NCBI RefSeq assembly: GCF_003967555.1
Contig: NZ_BIFS01000001.1
Span: forward strand, 1,984,001-2,048,000
Length of the DNA: 64,000 bases
DNA from: Dictyobacter kobayashii
Lineage (GTDB): Bacteria; Chloroflexota; Ktedonobacteria; Ktedonobacterales; Ktedonobacteraceae
Reading direction: 5' to 3'
This document shows positions 45,919 to 55,160 of the stretch, piece after piece. Position 1 is the stretch's first letter, and each line of letters begins with the position of its first letter. Made by a program: the position numbers and the translations under genes. A model generated the notes under the pieces. The model was given only the letters and a program-made list of their open reading frames with translations, was not told the DNA's origin and ran no database searches.

Positions 45919-47616
45919 CTACTTCGCTACTTTCCTTTTTAGCCTTTTTGTAATGGTCTGCCGGGAGAGTGCAGGATCTTCCGGAGCTTGAATATAGCGA
46001 GAAATATTCAACAGAACCCCGATTCCTGCTAATGAGATGACGAGCGAGGTGCCTCCAAAGCTAATAAATGGCAATGGGACACCCGTATAAGGTATGGTTC
46101 CAGTTGTCGCACCTATATTGATCATGGCCTGCACCACGATCCAGGTGGTAATGCCTGTTGCCAGCAAAGCTCCATAGACATCCTGGGTCCGACGCGCCAG
46201 GCGAAAACCACGGAATGCCAGCACCATAAACAAGGCAATCACAACCATACAGCCAATATATCCCATCTCCTCACCTACAATAGCAAAAATAGAGTCAATA
46301 TAGGGCAATGGCAAATAGCCAGTCTTCTGACGACTTGCCCCCAGACCAACCCCCAACCAGCCGCCCGAGCCCAGGGCTAATAGCGATTGATAGAGTTGCA
46401 AATTAATGTCAGTCGTATATTTAAACGGATTAAGGAAACCAATCAAACGGTAATAGCGATATCCGCTAAAAGCCTGGGACAAAAAGATTAAGAATCCACA
46501 TCCCATGGCCAGCAAAAATTGTAAAATGTTCGCTCCTGCCGTAAAAAACATTACTGTGGTCAGGGCCGCGATAACGCAGGCCGTGCCCATATCTTTTTGC
46601 AATAGTACCAGTCCCAGCACCAGGCCCACTAACAAAACAAAGGGCGTTAAACCATAGAGAAAGGTACCTACCTGTTTTCCTTTGCGGGCTAACCAGTCAG
46701 CAATATACAGAGCCAACACCAGTTTAATCAACTCGCTGGGCTGGAATGAGAAAAATGACCCAAAGACCAACCAGCGCGAGGCCCCATAGGCACTGGAACC
46801 AACAAATAGTACCGCCGCCAACAATGGGAGCCCGATAGCCAGTCCTAACAAGGAGAAGCGTCGCCAGATGCGATAATCGATTCTCATCGTTACCAGCATA
46901 GCCACAACTCCTAACACCGCGCCTAACAATTGTTTTTGAAAATAGTACGATGCATCTCCAAAGTAACGCGCCGCCGCAAATGAACTGGCGCTATAGACCA
47001 TTATCAGGCCGATACATAACAGGGCCAGCACCGCCACCAGCAAGATCGGATCAGGCTTGCCCGGCACACGCGGCAAGAACATCTCTAGCGCCGCCAGTTT
47101 CTCCTGTTCCTCTTCACTGATGACCTGCAGGGGCTTACTCGGTCGCACAGGTGGTTTGCGCAGAAGGTCAGCTGTATGACGCGGCAACACCGTACGTCCC
47201 GAAGGTCCTCGTCCACCTGGCGACAACTCTACCGGCCCCTGTGGAGACACCTCAGGAGTATCGGGCGCGGTTGGCGTCTGGGCTTCCACGATATTTAATG
47301 GCCTGTTCCTCATGCGCGGCAGACTTTTCGGTATTGCCCTGCTATCCGCCAGCGTATCTTCTGCCGCATAACTCATTTTGACGCGCCGACCTACCACGGC
47401 CTGGGTCGCCTTGCGCTTCACCTGCTTGGCTCCATGGGTTGGAGGTGGCAATGGTGCACGCCTGGTTCCTCTGGCCGCAGAGGGTCGCTGGCTCTTTTGT
47501 TCTATCGATTCAAGAGCGGGAGAGCGGAAGGTAGGCGGAGCAAGCTCTTTGCGCCGCATACCCCTGATTGGATTCTCACCGGCATTCTTTCCTCGATTGA
47601 GTTTATCTTGTGGCAT
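45919..47616 (-). CDS. ftsW: FtsW glycosyltransferase with long N-terminal extension
   Basis: About 565 residues. The first 180 are a Pro/Arg/Lys-rich, probably disordered cytoplasmic head (MPQDKLNRGKNAG, GTRRAPLPPPTHGAKQVKRK). The SEDS domain then has ten helices: LVAVLALLCIGLIMVYSASS, KQLLGAVLGVVAMLVTMRID, VFGSFFSFQPSELIKLVLAL and PFISFGGTSLVISLAGIGVL. FtsW polymerises lipid II at the septum with the class B PBP. The N-terminal start is uncertain; the frame reaches 47718. Confidence 0.92.
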   Translation of the reverse strand: MPQDKLNRGKNAGENPIRGMRRKELAPPTFRSPALESIEQKSQRPSAARGTRRAPLPPPTHGAKQVKRKATQAVVGRRVKMSYAAEDTLADSRAIPKSLPRMRNRPLNIVEAQTPTAPDTPEVSPQGPVELSPGGRGPSGRTVLPRHTADLLRKPPVRPSKPLQVISEEEQEKLAALEMFLPRVPGKPDPILLVAVLALLCIGLIMVYSASSFAAARYFGDASYYFQKQLLGAVLGVVAMLVTMRIDYRIWRRFSLLGLAIGLPLLAAVLFVGSSAYGASRWLVFGSFFSFQPSELIKLVLALYIADWLARKGKQVGTFLYGLTPFVLLVGLVLGLVLLQKDMGTACVIAALTTVMFFTAGANILQFLLAMGCGFLIFLSQAFSGYRYYRLIGFLNPFKYTTDINLQLYQSLLALGSGGWLGVGLGASRQKTGYLPLPYIDSIFAIVGEEMGYIGCMVVIALFMVLAFRGFRLARRTQDVYGALLATGITTWIVVQAMINIGATTGTIPYTGVPLPFISFGGTSLVISLAGIGVLLNISRYIQAPEDPALSRQTITKRLKRKVAK

Positions 47617-47721
47617 GAAGCTTCTTTCACTGAATTCGCGCTTAAAGCTAAAAGCTGACACGTCATGGCCTTGACATAGAACATCTTTTCTAATACAATT
47701 ATGTCTAGCAAGGTTCATAAG

Positions 47722-48063
47722 TTAGTGCTGCTTAGACGATGAACCCTCGTCATCTTGCTGAGCGGATTGCTCTTGCATAACCTCGAGCATCTGCTCGACT
47801 TCTTGATCGCTGATCTGTAAGCGCGTTTTATGCAGATCAACGACTTCAACACCCTTAGCTTGTATTAACGTACTCCAGGGATCACTTTCGAGCGTGGGGA
47901 TGACCTCTGGGTCCTTACCCGGTTGCTCTCTATCACCTGGACCTTGTCCTGGCACGCTGGGCGCTCGCCGTCCTAGCAGTTCTTGCCAGGTAGCGCTCAG
48001 TTCGGTTTGCTGTCCCTGCGGGACATTCGAGCTCTGCTGTGGACGTTTCTTTTTTTCTTTCAT
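47722..48063 (-). CDS. Unknown protein between ftsI and ftsW
   Basis: A 113-residue hydrophilic protein, Gln/Ser/Pro-rich at both ends with a central stretch (PWSTLIQAKGVEVVDLHKTR) and a helix (SDQEVEQMLEVMQEQSAQ). No membrane segment and no family recognised. It takes the position where murE, murF, mraY and murD usually lie. Start ATG 48063 follows AAGGTG; an in-frame GTG lies at 48072. Confidence 0.55.
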   Translation of the reverse strand: MKEKKKRPQQSSNVPQGQQTELSATWQELLGRRAPSVPGQGPGDREQPGKDPEVIPTLESDPWSTLIQAKGVEVVDLHKTRLQISDQEVEQMLEVMQEQSAQQDDEGSSSKQH

Positions 48064-48184
48064 CTCACTCACACCTTGTCAACACACTACATCCCCTGTT
48101 CACAGCCACTTCCACTCCTCGTGCACTACAAAGTTTTGCGCTATCCGATCAGCCGCGTTTCCCCGCCGATGCTTGCGACGCTTT

Positions 48185-49936
48185 TTAGCCAGCCGCATCA
48201 GGAGGAATACCATAGTGCCACATCAGTTGTTGCGCGATCTCTCTCCATACAGGGCCAGCCGCGCCTCCTCCATAGATAGTCGCTGTTGGGTGATCGATCT
48301 TCACCAGGATCACAAATTGGGGGTTCGAGACCGGTAGAAAACCTGCCATTGAGGCATCGGTATTCGTGTCTACTAAACCCTGTATAGTTGCCGTTCCAGT
48401 CTTTATGGCGGCGCGATAGCCTGGAACACCCTCTTTATTGTAATTAGCCGCACTCTCTAACATTAAACCCAGCGTCTTTGCCGCCTCCGCACTGATAACC
48501 TGTCGCTCTTCGTGCGGCTGGATGGTAGTTGTATGGTCTTTATCTCGCAGCGACGAGACGAGATAGGGCTGCATCAACGTGCCGCCGTTGGCAATGGCTT
48601 GATAGGCCGACGCCATTTGTAAGGGCGTCACCTGAATACTTTGGCCAAAGGATTGGCGTGCCAGGTCGCTGGGCGACCAATCCTTTGAGTCCGGTGTACG
48701 ATAGGTGCCAGCTGACTCTGGATCTAAAACATCGGTGCGCTGACCGAAACCAAAGCGCTGCAGGTAAGGATAAAAGCCTTTGCTACCCAGCTTTTGGGTT
48801 ACCACCCAGGCTGCGCCTACATTGGCTGAATGTTCCAAAACTTGTGTCATGGACTCGGTACCGTACCCAAGGTTATGCCAGTTCTCAACCGGAGGGGTTC
48901 CATCATTAAAGGTCAGCGTCCCGGTGTCCTGGATGGTATCGGTCGGTTTGATCAGGTGCTGGTCCAGGGCGGCGGCCATAGTGATCGCCTTCATGGTTGA
49001 ACCAGGCTCATAGGCGCAATAGAGCGCGGGATTGCTATAGACCTCTAGCTGACCACGACAGCCCGTATCTGAGGCATATTTACTATAATTATTAGGATCA
49101 AAGGTGGGGGCTCCAGTCATAGCGACGATCGCGCCGGTACGGGCATTCAGCACGACGGCGGTCCCACTCTCCGCTCCCATCTGTTTGACGCGAGCCTCTA
49201 GCTCGTTCTGCAACTGATATTGGATGGTGCTATCAATGGTCAGGGTAATATCATCCCCATTAACTGCGTCCTGCTCAGCACTGGGGCCAACGGTTAATGG
49301 ATTGCCATTGAGATCGGTTTCGGCCGTAAAACTGCCGGCCTTGCCAGAAAGTTGTGTATTATATTTTTTCTCAACGCCATAAATACCCTGCGGAGAACCA
49401 CCACTGGCATCTTCCTGCACATAACCCAGCACCTGAGCCGCCAGGTCGCCACCAGGATAAGTGCGCCAGGTACGAGGCTCTAGAAAGGTATAGGGCAGAT
49501 GCAGATCTTTCAATTTCTGACTCTGATCAGGTGTGATTGAGATGGCCACCCGTACCGTTGGAACAGAAGAATCAAAGGCGCTTTTCAGTTTCTCTAACGG
49601 TATATTGGTCAGTACACCGCTGAGCTTCTGAATCACGGCATCCCGTTCAGCCTGATAGGTATCGGGATAATCAGTGACCAGTTGCGATGGCTCGATATAG
49701 ACGTCGTCGCGCACCACATTGGTGGCCAGCAGCTGGCCCGTCGCATCATAGATACGGCCGCGTGGCGCGTTCAACGTTTGATTCTGAATATGCTCGGCAT
49801 CGGCTGCCCGAGCCAGCTGTGGACCATGGATAACTTGCCAGTCGTAGAGTCGTCCAGAAAGAATCACCATGCCCACACAAACCAGCAGAAAGATGACCAT
49901 CTGGCGGTTACGTGCACGGCGTAATTCTGTACTCAT
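48185..49936 (-). CDS. ftsI: Class B penicillin-binding protein (FtsI/PBP2B)
   Basis: A 583-residue transpeptidase: one membrane helix (VIFLLVCVGMVILSG), dimerisation domain with NAPRGRIYDATGQLLATNVV, and the transpeptidase domain with SxxK as GSTMK, SxN as EHSAN and KTGT as AAIKTGTATI. No PASTA domains at the C-terminus. It crosslinks septal peptidoglycan and works with FtsW. Start ATG follows AGGAG. Confidence 0.95.
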   Translation of the reverse strand: MSTELRRARNRQMVIFLLVCVGMVILSGRLYDWQVIHGPQLARAADAEHIQNQTLNAPRGRIYDATGQLLATNVVRDDVYIEPSQLVTDYPDTYQAERDAVIQKLSGVLTNIPLEKLKSAFDSSVPTVRVAISITPDQSQKLKDLHLPYTFLEPRTWRTYPGGDLAAQVLGYVQEDASGGSPQGIYGVEKKYNTQLSGKAGSFTAETDLNGNPLTVGPSAEQDAVNGDDITLTIDSTIQYQLQNELEARVKQMGAESGTAVVLNARTGAIVAMTGAPTFDPNNYSKYASDTGCRGQLEVYSNPALYCAYEPGSTMKAITMAAALDQHLIKPTDTIQDTGTLTFNDGTPPVENWHNLGYGTESMTQVLEHSANVGAAWVVTQKLGSKGFYPYLQRFGFGQRTDVLDPESAGTYRTPDSKDWSPSDLARQSFGQSIQVTPLQMASAYQAIANGGTLMQPYLVSSLRDKDHTTTIQPHEERQVISAEAAKTLGLMLESAANYNKEGVPGYRAAIKTGTATIQGLVDTNTDASMAGFLPVSNPQFVILVKIDHPTATIYGGGAAGPVWREIAQQLMWHYGIPPDAAG

Positions 49937-50032
49937 CTACACAGTCTCCTCATTCAGACAATGTTTAACCTGTCACTTCATATGGCATTTTATTCATAAC
50001 TTGCTGTTCAAAACAGTCGATCGAATGGCACA

Positions 50033-50428
50033 CTAGTTATCGGGTCCTGGATCGTGGATAGGCTGTAAATTAGGAATTTTGATTACATTGACCTGGGCTG
50101 GATTAACAGGAACCAGGCCAGCTTTTTTCGCTTGCTCACTAATATAGGCCGGTGAACGCTCAATGGCGATGGTCTGGGCCAGGTCCTGGTTTTCGCGCTG
50201 CAAGCTTACTTGCTTGCTACGTGCCTGCTGCAATTGTTGATTGGCAACGGCAGCCTGTCCTACCTGAGCCAGATAGAGCACAGCCATCAGGGCGATCAGC
50301 AACACACTGGTGATCGATAAAGCCACCGGCCCCATATGAAAGAAAAAGGGGCGCAATGGACGCCGTCTGCGGGCGGTAAACACCGGTCTGGGCGCTGCCG
50401 AGTTATTGAGCTTCTTCAAGCCATACAT
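50033..50428 (-). CDS. ftsL: FtsL-like septum protein
   Basis: A 131-residue bitopic protein: Arg-rich head (TARRRRPLRPFFFHMGPVAL), one membrane helix (SITSVLLIALMAVLYLAQVG) and an exported coiled coil (NQQLQQARSKQVSLQRENQD). Position between rsmH and ftsI identifies it as FtsL, which scaffolds FtsQ, FtsI and FtsW. Confidence 0.85.
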   Translation of the reverse strand: MYGLKKLNNSAAPRPVFTARRRRPLRPFFFHMGPVALSITSVLLIALMAVLYLAQVGQAAVANQQLQQARSKQVSLQRENQDLAQTIAIERSPAYISEQAKKAGLVPVNPAQVNVIKIPNLQPIHDPGPDN

Positions 50429-50494
50429 ACATTACATTCCCTCGAGATATTGAACCATTATCAGCAAATGCATTCATAGCAAACACACTACGAA

Positions 50495-51490
50495 TTAATT
50501 ATTCGCTATTTCAGCGGCTCGCAATTTGGCGCTACGAGCACGAGGGTTGTTGGCGATCTCCTGTTCACCTGGTGTGACAGGCTTGTTTGTCAAGTTACGT
50601 AAACGTGCTTTATGACCACAAACACATACAGGAAGGCGAGGTGGGCAGAGGCAATCTTTGGCCTCACGCCGGATAAATTCCTTGACAATTCTATCTTCTA
50701 GAGAATGAAATGCGATGATCACCATCCTCCCTTTTTCCCCTTCCCGACCACCTCCATCGCTCTTTTTTTCTCCTTCAAGAACATCCACAATTTGAGGTAA
50801 CACTGTTTCCAGGCGCTCTAATTCGCGGTTAACAGCGATGCGCAAAGCCTGAAAAGCGCGCGTTGCCGGATGAATAGAGCCAGGTTTGTGTGGAACGCCG
50901 GCGGCTATCAGCGCCGCTAGCTGAGCTGTACGAGTGATGGGCGCTTTCTCCCGCTCGCGCACAATCCGGCGCGCGATTTGACGGGAACGGGACTCTTCGC
51001 CATAACGCCAGAAGATATCCGCCAGTTCTTGTTCACTCGCGCCGTTGACCAGGTCTTCAGCAGTCAGCGGCAACGCCTGATCGAGGCGCATATCCAATGG
51101 ACCATCAGCACTAAAGGCAAATCCACGCTCGGGATTGTCCATCTGGTCCGATGAAAACCCCAGATCTAACAGGACACCCTGCACCCCGTGTCCACTTCCA
51201 AAACCAGTCTGTTCTACAATTTCCGCCAGGTCAGAGAAATTGCCGTGGGCCAGCACCAGGCGGCCATTGGCAACAAACTCAGCCAATCGTTCGCCCACAC
51301 GTGCCAATGCCTGGCTATCGGTATCGATGCCCAGGACCTTCCCATCTGGAGCGCTACGCTCCAGAATCGCTGCAGTATGGCCTCCACCGCCTAACGTACC
51401 ATCGATGTAGAGCCCTCCAGGTATTGGCTGGAGATACTCTAACACCTCATCCAACATCACTGACACGTGTTGTGTATGTTCCATAGTCAT
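50495..51490 (-). CDS. rsmH: 16S rRNA m4C1402 methyltransferase
   Basis: About 331 residues. The SAM site is YIDGTLGGGGHTAAILER; other family motifs are GVLLDLGFSSDQMDNPERGF, IARRIVREREKAPI, HPATRAFQALRIAVN and IIAFHSLEDRIVKEF. It N4-methylates C1402 of 16S rRNA. A short insert (EGEKKSDGGGREGEKG) interrupts the segment before IAFHSLEDR. Start among ATG 51490 and 51484 cannot be settled. Confidence 0.95.
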   Translation of the reverse strand: MTMEHTQHVSVMLDEVLEYLQPIPGGLYIDGTLGGGGHTAAILERSAPDGKVLGIDTDSQALARVGERLAEFVANGRLVLAHGNFSDLAEIVEQTGFGSGHGVQGVLLDLGFSSDQMDNPERGFAFSADGPLDMRLDQALPLTAEDLVNGASEQELADIFWRYGEESRSRQIARRIVREREKAPITRTAQLAALIAAGVPHKPGSIHPATRAFQALRIAVNRELERLETVLPQIVDVLEGEKKSDGGGREGEKGRMVIIAFHSLEDRIVKEFIRREAKDCLCPPRLPVCVCGHKARLRNLTNKPVTPGEQEIANNPRARSAKLRAAEIANN

Positions 51491-51540
51491 CAAAAGATAA
51501 ATTCTAGATAGTCAAACCTGATATGTATTTTTTACATCAT

Positions 51541-51957
51541 TTAGAAAGGAATATTACTTCCTTCGGCATCGAGTCGCTCTTGATACGCTTGCCAGGTGGC
51601 GCGATCCCAGATTTCAAAGTGGTCCCGCACACCGGCAATAGTTACTTCACTACTTAAATTGGCATAAGTTCGCAATTTTGCCGGGATCACCATACGTCCC
51701 TGGGCATCCAAATCAATTTCACTGGCACTTGGATAGATACGCCGTTCAAAATCGCGCAATTCGTCACTCGACATACCTGCAACCAGCTCGTTTGAGCGCT
51801 CCTCCCAGCGTTCCGTCATATAAACGGAAAGGCAGGTCCCCATACCCTTGCTGATGACCGCACCCTTATCCATCTGCGCACGAAACCTGGCGGGAATCGC
51901 CATGCGTCCTTTTGCATCGATTGTATGCTCGTATTCACCAAGAAACATAGATCGCAT
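51541..51957 (-). CDS. mraZ: Transcriptional regulator MraZ
   Basis: A 138-residue protein with two MraZ/AbrB-like halves: MFLGEYEHTIDAKGRMAIPA and IYPSASEIDLDAQGRMVIPA. MraZ represses its own dcw promoter in E. coli by binding TGGGN repeats. Three such repeats are seen in the leader at 52065-52089. Start may be ATG 51957 (MRSMF) or 51948 (MFLGEY). Confidence 0.95.
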   Translation of the reverse strand: MRSMFLGEYEHTIDAKGRMAIPARFRAQMDKGAVISKGMGTCLSVYMTERWEERSNELVAGMSSDELRDFERRIYPSASEIDLDAQGRMVIPAKLRTYANLSSEVTIAGVRDHFEIWDRATWQAYQERLDAEGSNIPF

Positions 51958-52064
51958 CCATACTTTCTCAAACGGCAGTTGCAGAAATATCCTTTGTGAA
52001 ATCTTTCAGAAAATTTGCGCTATTCGGATATACTTCCCCATCTCCACCACCAGCAATACAATCT

Positions 52065-52089
52065 CACCAAAATTCCCCACTTTGCCCCA
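52065..52089 (-). promoter_or_regulatory. Three MraZ-like boxes
   Basis: On the minus strand TGGGG (52085-52089), TGGGG (52075-52079) and TGGTG (52065-52069) follow at exact 10-bp spacing, the layout described for E. coli MraZ sites (TGGGN-N5 repeats). They lie just downstream of the putative -10 at 52094-52099. Confidence 0.7.
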
Positions 52090-52093
52090 CTTC

Positions 52094-52122
52094 ATTGTAA
52101 CACTTCTTAGGCATCTGGGAAA
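52094..52122 (-). promoter_or_regulatory. mraZ: Putative dcw promoter
   Basis: On the minus strand TTTCCC (52117-52122) and TACAAT (52094-52099) with a 17-bp spacer. The -35 element is a weak match, the -10 a good one. Placement upstream of the MraZ boxes supports it. Confidence 0.5.
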
Positions 52123-52427
52123 AGAGTCTTTCCGACCAATTTTGCGCCTGCAAGTGGATAACTTGTGGATAACTTTTTTTTGTTGATGCCCACAAGTGGT
52201 ATAAAAAGCTTTAACGGTTTTTAACTCGCTTCATTCGACTTCTATGCCATAACCAAAGAACAAAATAGTCATGGGCGGCAAACAAGTTTGACATTTGTCT
52301 TTCCAGAAAAATACAATTCAAAGATAGATTGCTATGCACAAATCTTTTTAGCGCGCATATCTCCTTAAGGAGTTTTTTGCGAATTGTCCACGGCTACAAC
52401 CGCTAACGCGTCAAAGGATATTTCCCA

Positions 52428-53480
52428 ATGACACAGCAACCACCATCCACATCAACAACCCTGAATCAAGAGAGAGTACCTCTGGTCCGCGAGGTTGCAG
52501 ATCATATCTGGCAAATTACACTCCCGATTCCGACGCCACTTAAAACCGTCAATGTCTATGCCCTGGTCGGACCCACAGGCTGGGTTCTGGTAGATGCGGC
52601 AATCGGCAATCCCAGCACACGCGAGGCTTTCTTTGCCGGTATCGCTCAGGCTGGCTTGAACCTGAAAGATCTACAGGCGATTGTGCTGACCCATAGCCAC
52701 CCCGACCATATTGGCCTCGCAGGAGACGTATACGAAGTTAACGCTGTGCCGGTCCTGATGCACCCCCTGGATAGCGCAGGACTCCAGGAGACCTGGGGCA
52801 CGGGCGCCCAGGCACATTTTCAGTTGAGCAGCCAGTTCTTTGCTCGCCATGGCTTGCCACCAGCTGAACACTGGTATACGCGCCTGCCACCCGAGCTCCA
52901 ACGCACTATTTTACATCTACCCCCACAAACAGCCTTGCAGCCAATCGAGGATGGTCAGGTGTTGGAGCTGGCCGGAGAAGACTATCGCGTTATCTGGCTA
53001 CCAGGCCATTCAGATGGTCAGATTGGCCTGTGGCGCGAACGCGATGGCATCTTTCTGGTGGCAGATCATGTGTTACCGCGCATTACACCAAATATTGGAT
53101 TATATTCGCCTCTGGATCGTCCTGATCCTCTCGCAGACTATTTTCAATCATTGACAAAAGTCGCATCCCTTCCTGCACAACAAGTTTTGCCCGGACATGG
53201 CGATCCATTTGATCATCTAGCAATCAGGGTTGCAGAGATTATTGAACATCACCAGCGTCGACTAAAACAAATTATAGATTTACTCACAATTCAACCTCTG
53301 CATGCCACACAACTAACACAACAGCTTTTTGGGGATCGCCTCAAGAGCAATGAAGCCCTGCATCTCGCAGTTGCCGAAATATTAGCCCACCTGGAATATC
53401 TACGTCTGCAAAAACAACTCATTCAGCAACAAACACAAGCAGGCATTCTATATTATGTCGTGTCCAATACATTGCCATGA
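52428..53480 (+). CDS. MBL-fold metallo-hydrolase
   Basis: A 350-residue hydrolase of the metallo-beta-lactamase fold. The metal motif is THSHPDHIGLAGD near residue 88; a later His lies in WLPGHSDGQIGLW and another in VLPGHGDPFDHL. The C-terminal part (IIDLLTIQPLHATQLTQQLF) resembles the winged-helix tail of LACTB2-like or glyoxalase II-like enzymes. Substrate unknown. Stands alone. Confidence 0.85.
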   Translation: MTQQPPSTSTTLNQERVPLVREVADHIWQITLPIPTPLKTVNVYALVGPTGWVLVDAAIGNPSTREAFFAGIAQAGLNLKDLQAIVLTHSHPDHIGLAGDVYEVNAVPVLMHPLDSAGLQETWGTGAQAHFQLSSQFFARHGLPPAEHWYTRLPPELQRTILHLPPQTALQPIEDGQVLELAGEDYRVIWLPGHSDGQIGLWRERDGIFLVADHVLPRITPNIGLYSPLDRPDPLADYFQSLTKVASLPAQQVLPGHGDPFDHLAIRVAEIIEHHQRRLKQIIDLLTIQPLHATQLTQQLFGDRLKSNEALHLAVAEILAHLEYLRLQKQLIQQQTQAGILYYVVSNTLP

Positions 53481-53815
53481 GAGCAGGCTGTATGTTTTGC
53501 TGTCCCCCTCCAAATGGAAGAGCTTAGCGAATAAAAATGACAAATACAATCGCACCATATTCTAGAAAAGAACAACCTTATATAGAGATTTTATGAAATT
53601 TTTTTCGGCCGAGAATAGAGGGATAAATCGGCCTCCCAGGCTGATTTATGCTGTACGTCCTACTTTTAGGGATAGTGCGACGCTTGTATTTCTCAAAATC
53701 GCGTGCTATACTCCTAATCGGCAGTGAGGTTGTGACGCCGCTCTACAAGCCCGGCAAAGTGCCTTTGGGCAATCAAGCGACGTGTGTTGATAGTTGCAAG
53801 GAGGAAATCGAACCT
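53481..53815. other. Intergenic region upstream of the HU gene
   Basis: A 335-bp gap on the plus strand between the MBL gene and HU. It contains the candidate HU promoter at 53684-53712 and a 100-bp leader. The in-frame extension of HU from 53648 overlaps this promoter and has no ribosome site, so I leave it non-coding. Confidence 0.5.
53684..53712 (+). promoter_or_regulatory. Putative HU promoter
   Basis: TTGTAT (53684-53689), 17-bp spacer, TATACT (53707-53712) with an extended TG at 53704-53705. Confidence 0.6.
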
Positions 53816-54133
53816 ATGGCCGAAGATAAGACAGAACAGGCAGCGGGACAAACCGTTGGCCGACAAGAGCTATCTAAGCGTATTGCCAAACAGGCGAAAC
53901 TTTCTCAAAAGCAGGCGTCTGAGGTGCTAGAAGCCACTCTCACGGCAATCCGTGAAGCACTTCAGAATGGTGATGAGGTGCGTCTAGTAGGCTTTGGCTC
54001 TTTCAAAGTGCGCCAGAGCGCTGCACGCAAGGGGGTAAATCCACGCGACCGCAAACCAATCGAAGTGCCAGCCAAAGAGCGTGTACGCTTTTTCCCCGGC
54101 AAAGAACTCTCGGAGGCTGTTCTCAAAAAATAG
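53816..54133 (+). CDS. HU-family DNA-binding protein
   Basis: A 105-residue HU/IHF protein with a short N-terminal extension (MAEDKTEQAAGQTVG), then the HU fold: QELSKRIAKQAKLSQKQASE, VRLVGFGSFKVRQSAARKGV, NPRDRKPIEVPAKERVRFFP and the terminal GKELSEAVLKK. It binds and bends DNA nonspecifically. Start ATG 53816 lies behind AAGGAGG with an eleven-base spacer. Confidence 0.95.
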   Translation: MAEDKTEQAAGQTVGRQELSKRIAKQAKLSQKQASEVLEATLTAIREALQNGDEVRLVGFGSFKVRQSAARKGVNPRDRKPIEVPAKERVRFFPGKELSEAVLKK

Positions 54134-54247
54134 TAAGTCGTGACTCTTTTCTCACTGCCACAAATACATAGCCCGTTAGGCATCCCTGGTCGCGGAGGAA
54201 TTGGACGCGTCATGTGTCCCCAAAGGATTATCATCCCTTCGCTATGC

Positions 54248-54273
54248 AGGCAACAATAAGAGGCCTGTTGCCT
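54248..54273. terminator. Hairpin downstream of HU
   Basis: AGGCAACA (54248-54255) pairs with TGTTGCCT (54266-54273) across a ten-base loop, 115 bp after the HU stop. No clear T tract, so its role as a terminator is tentative. Confidence 0.5.
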
Positions 54274-54419
54274 CTGATGCTTATAAGGGCTATGTTCCAT
54301 CTCTCATAGCATCCTCAATAACTTTTTATGGATTTATCCATAACTTATAACACCTCTTGTCTTGGTAGTTGTTTAACGTGAGACTGTTTGATTAATATAT
54401 CCACTATCAGGAAATTGTT

Positions 54420-54958
54420 ATGACCACACATAGAATCAACGCGACTACATTATTGCTAAACCAGGGAAATATCGTCGATGTAGCAGTCGATGCCATCGTC
54501 AATGCCGCCAATGCGGCTCTGGCCGGTGGAGGTGGGTGGATGGTGCCATTCACCGGGCCGCCGGACCCACGCTTATGCAGGAATGCCGCAAAATTGGCGG
54601 CTGCCCGACTGGCAGTGCAGTGGCAACCAGTGCCGGAAATCTTCCCGCTCGCTATATCTTTCATGCCGTCGGCCCCATCTATCAGGATCGTGGCAATGAG
54701 CCTGAGCTGCTTAGAGGAGCCTACCAACGCTGCTTTGAACTGGCGGAACAGTACCAGATACAGAGCATCGCCTTCCCCTCGATCAGTACAGGTGCCTATG
54801 GCTATCCACTCCATCTGGCGGCGCCGATCGCCCTACAAACAGCCATCGAACATCTACAACAACCGACCAGCCTGCAACAAGTGCACTTTGTCCTCTTTGA
54901 TCAGCGCACCCTCCAGGCCTATCAGAAAGCCTTGCAAAAACTTACCTCAGACCATTAG
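54420..54958 (+). CDS. Macro domain protein, frameshifted
   Basis: The first frame gives the macro domain opening LLNQGNIVDVAVDAIVNAAN and ALAGGGG, then departs. A second frame from 54536 continues DGAIHRAAGPTLMQECRKIG, ARYIFHAVGPIYQD and IAFPSISTGAYGYPLHLAAP. One extra G in the run at 54534-54536 restores AGGGGVDGAIHRAAGP and gives 179 residues, a standard macro domain. Such proteins bind or hydrolyse ADP-ribose derivatives such as O-acetyl-ADP-ribose or ADP-ribosyl groups. Confidence 0.88.
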
Positions 54959-54970
54959 CAATGGTTCTTC

Positions 54971-55049
54971 CAGGGCTTTTTCATGTTCGTCCACCACACT
55001 CTCTCCACCCGGCGCCACAGGCGTCAAAGAGGAACATGAAAAAGCCCTG
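54971..55049 (+). terminator. Long hairpin after the macro gene
   Basis: CAGGGCTTTTTCATGTTC (54971-54988) pairs with its complement at 55032-55049 across a 43-base loop, 12 bp after the macro gene stop. Confidence 0.75.
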
Positions 55050-55160
55050 TGGTTCTTTCCATAAGGTTGCCCTCAATGCCCTGGAGATAATATTATTGAT
55101 GGATAGGGATTTTATAATATGGATGTTGAAAAGCATAACATCCAAGGGATTGAGGGGCAT

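Larger units (their letters stand above)
51958..52427. other. Intergenic region between mraZ and the MBL gene
   Basis: A 470-bp region between divergent genes. It holds the dcw promoter and MraZ-like boxes, two tandem DnaA-box-like nonamers (52153-52161 with one mismatch and 52164-52172 perfect on the minus strand as TTATCCACA, 11 bp apart), and a small CTCCTTAAGGAG palindrome with a T run just upstream of the MBL gene. No gene is seen. Confidence 0.5.
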
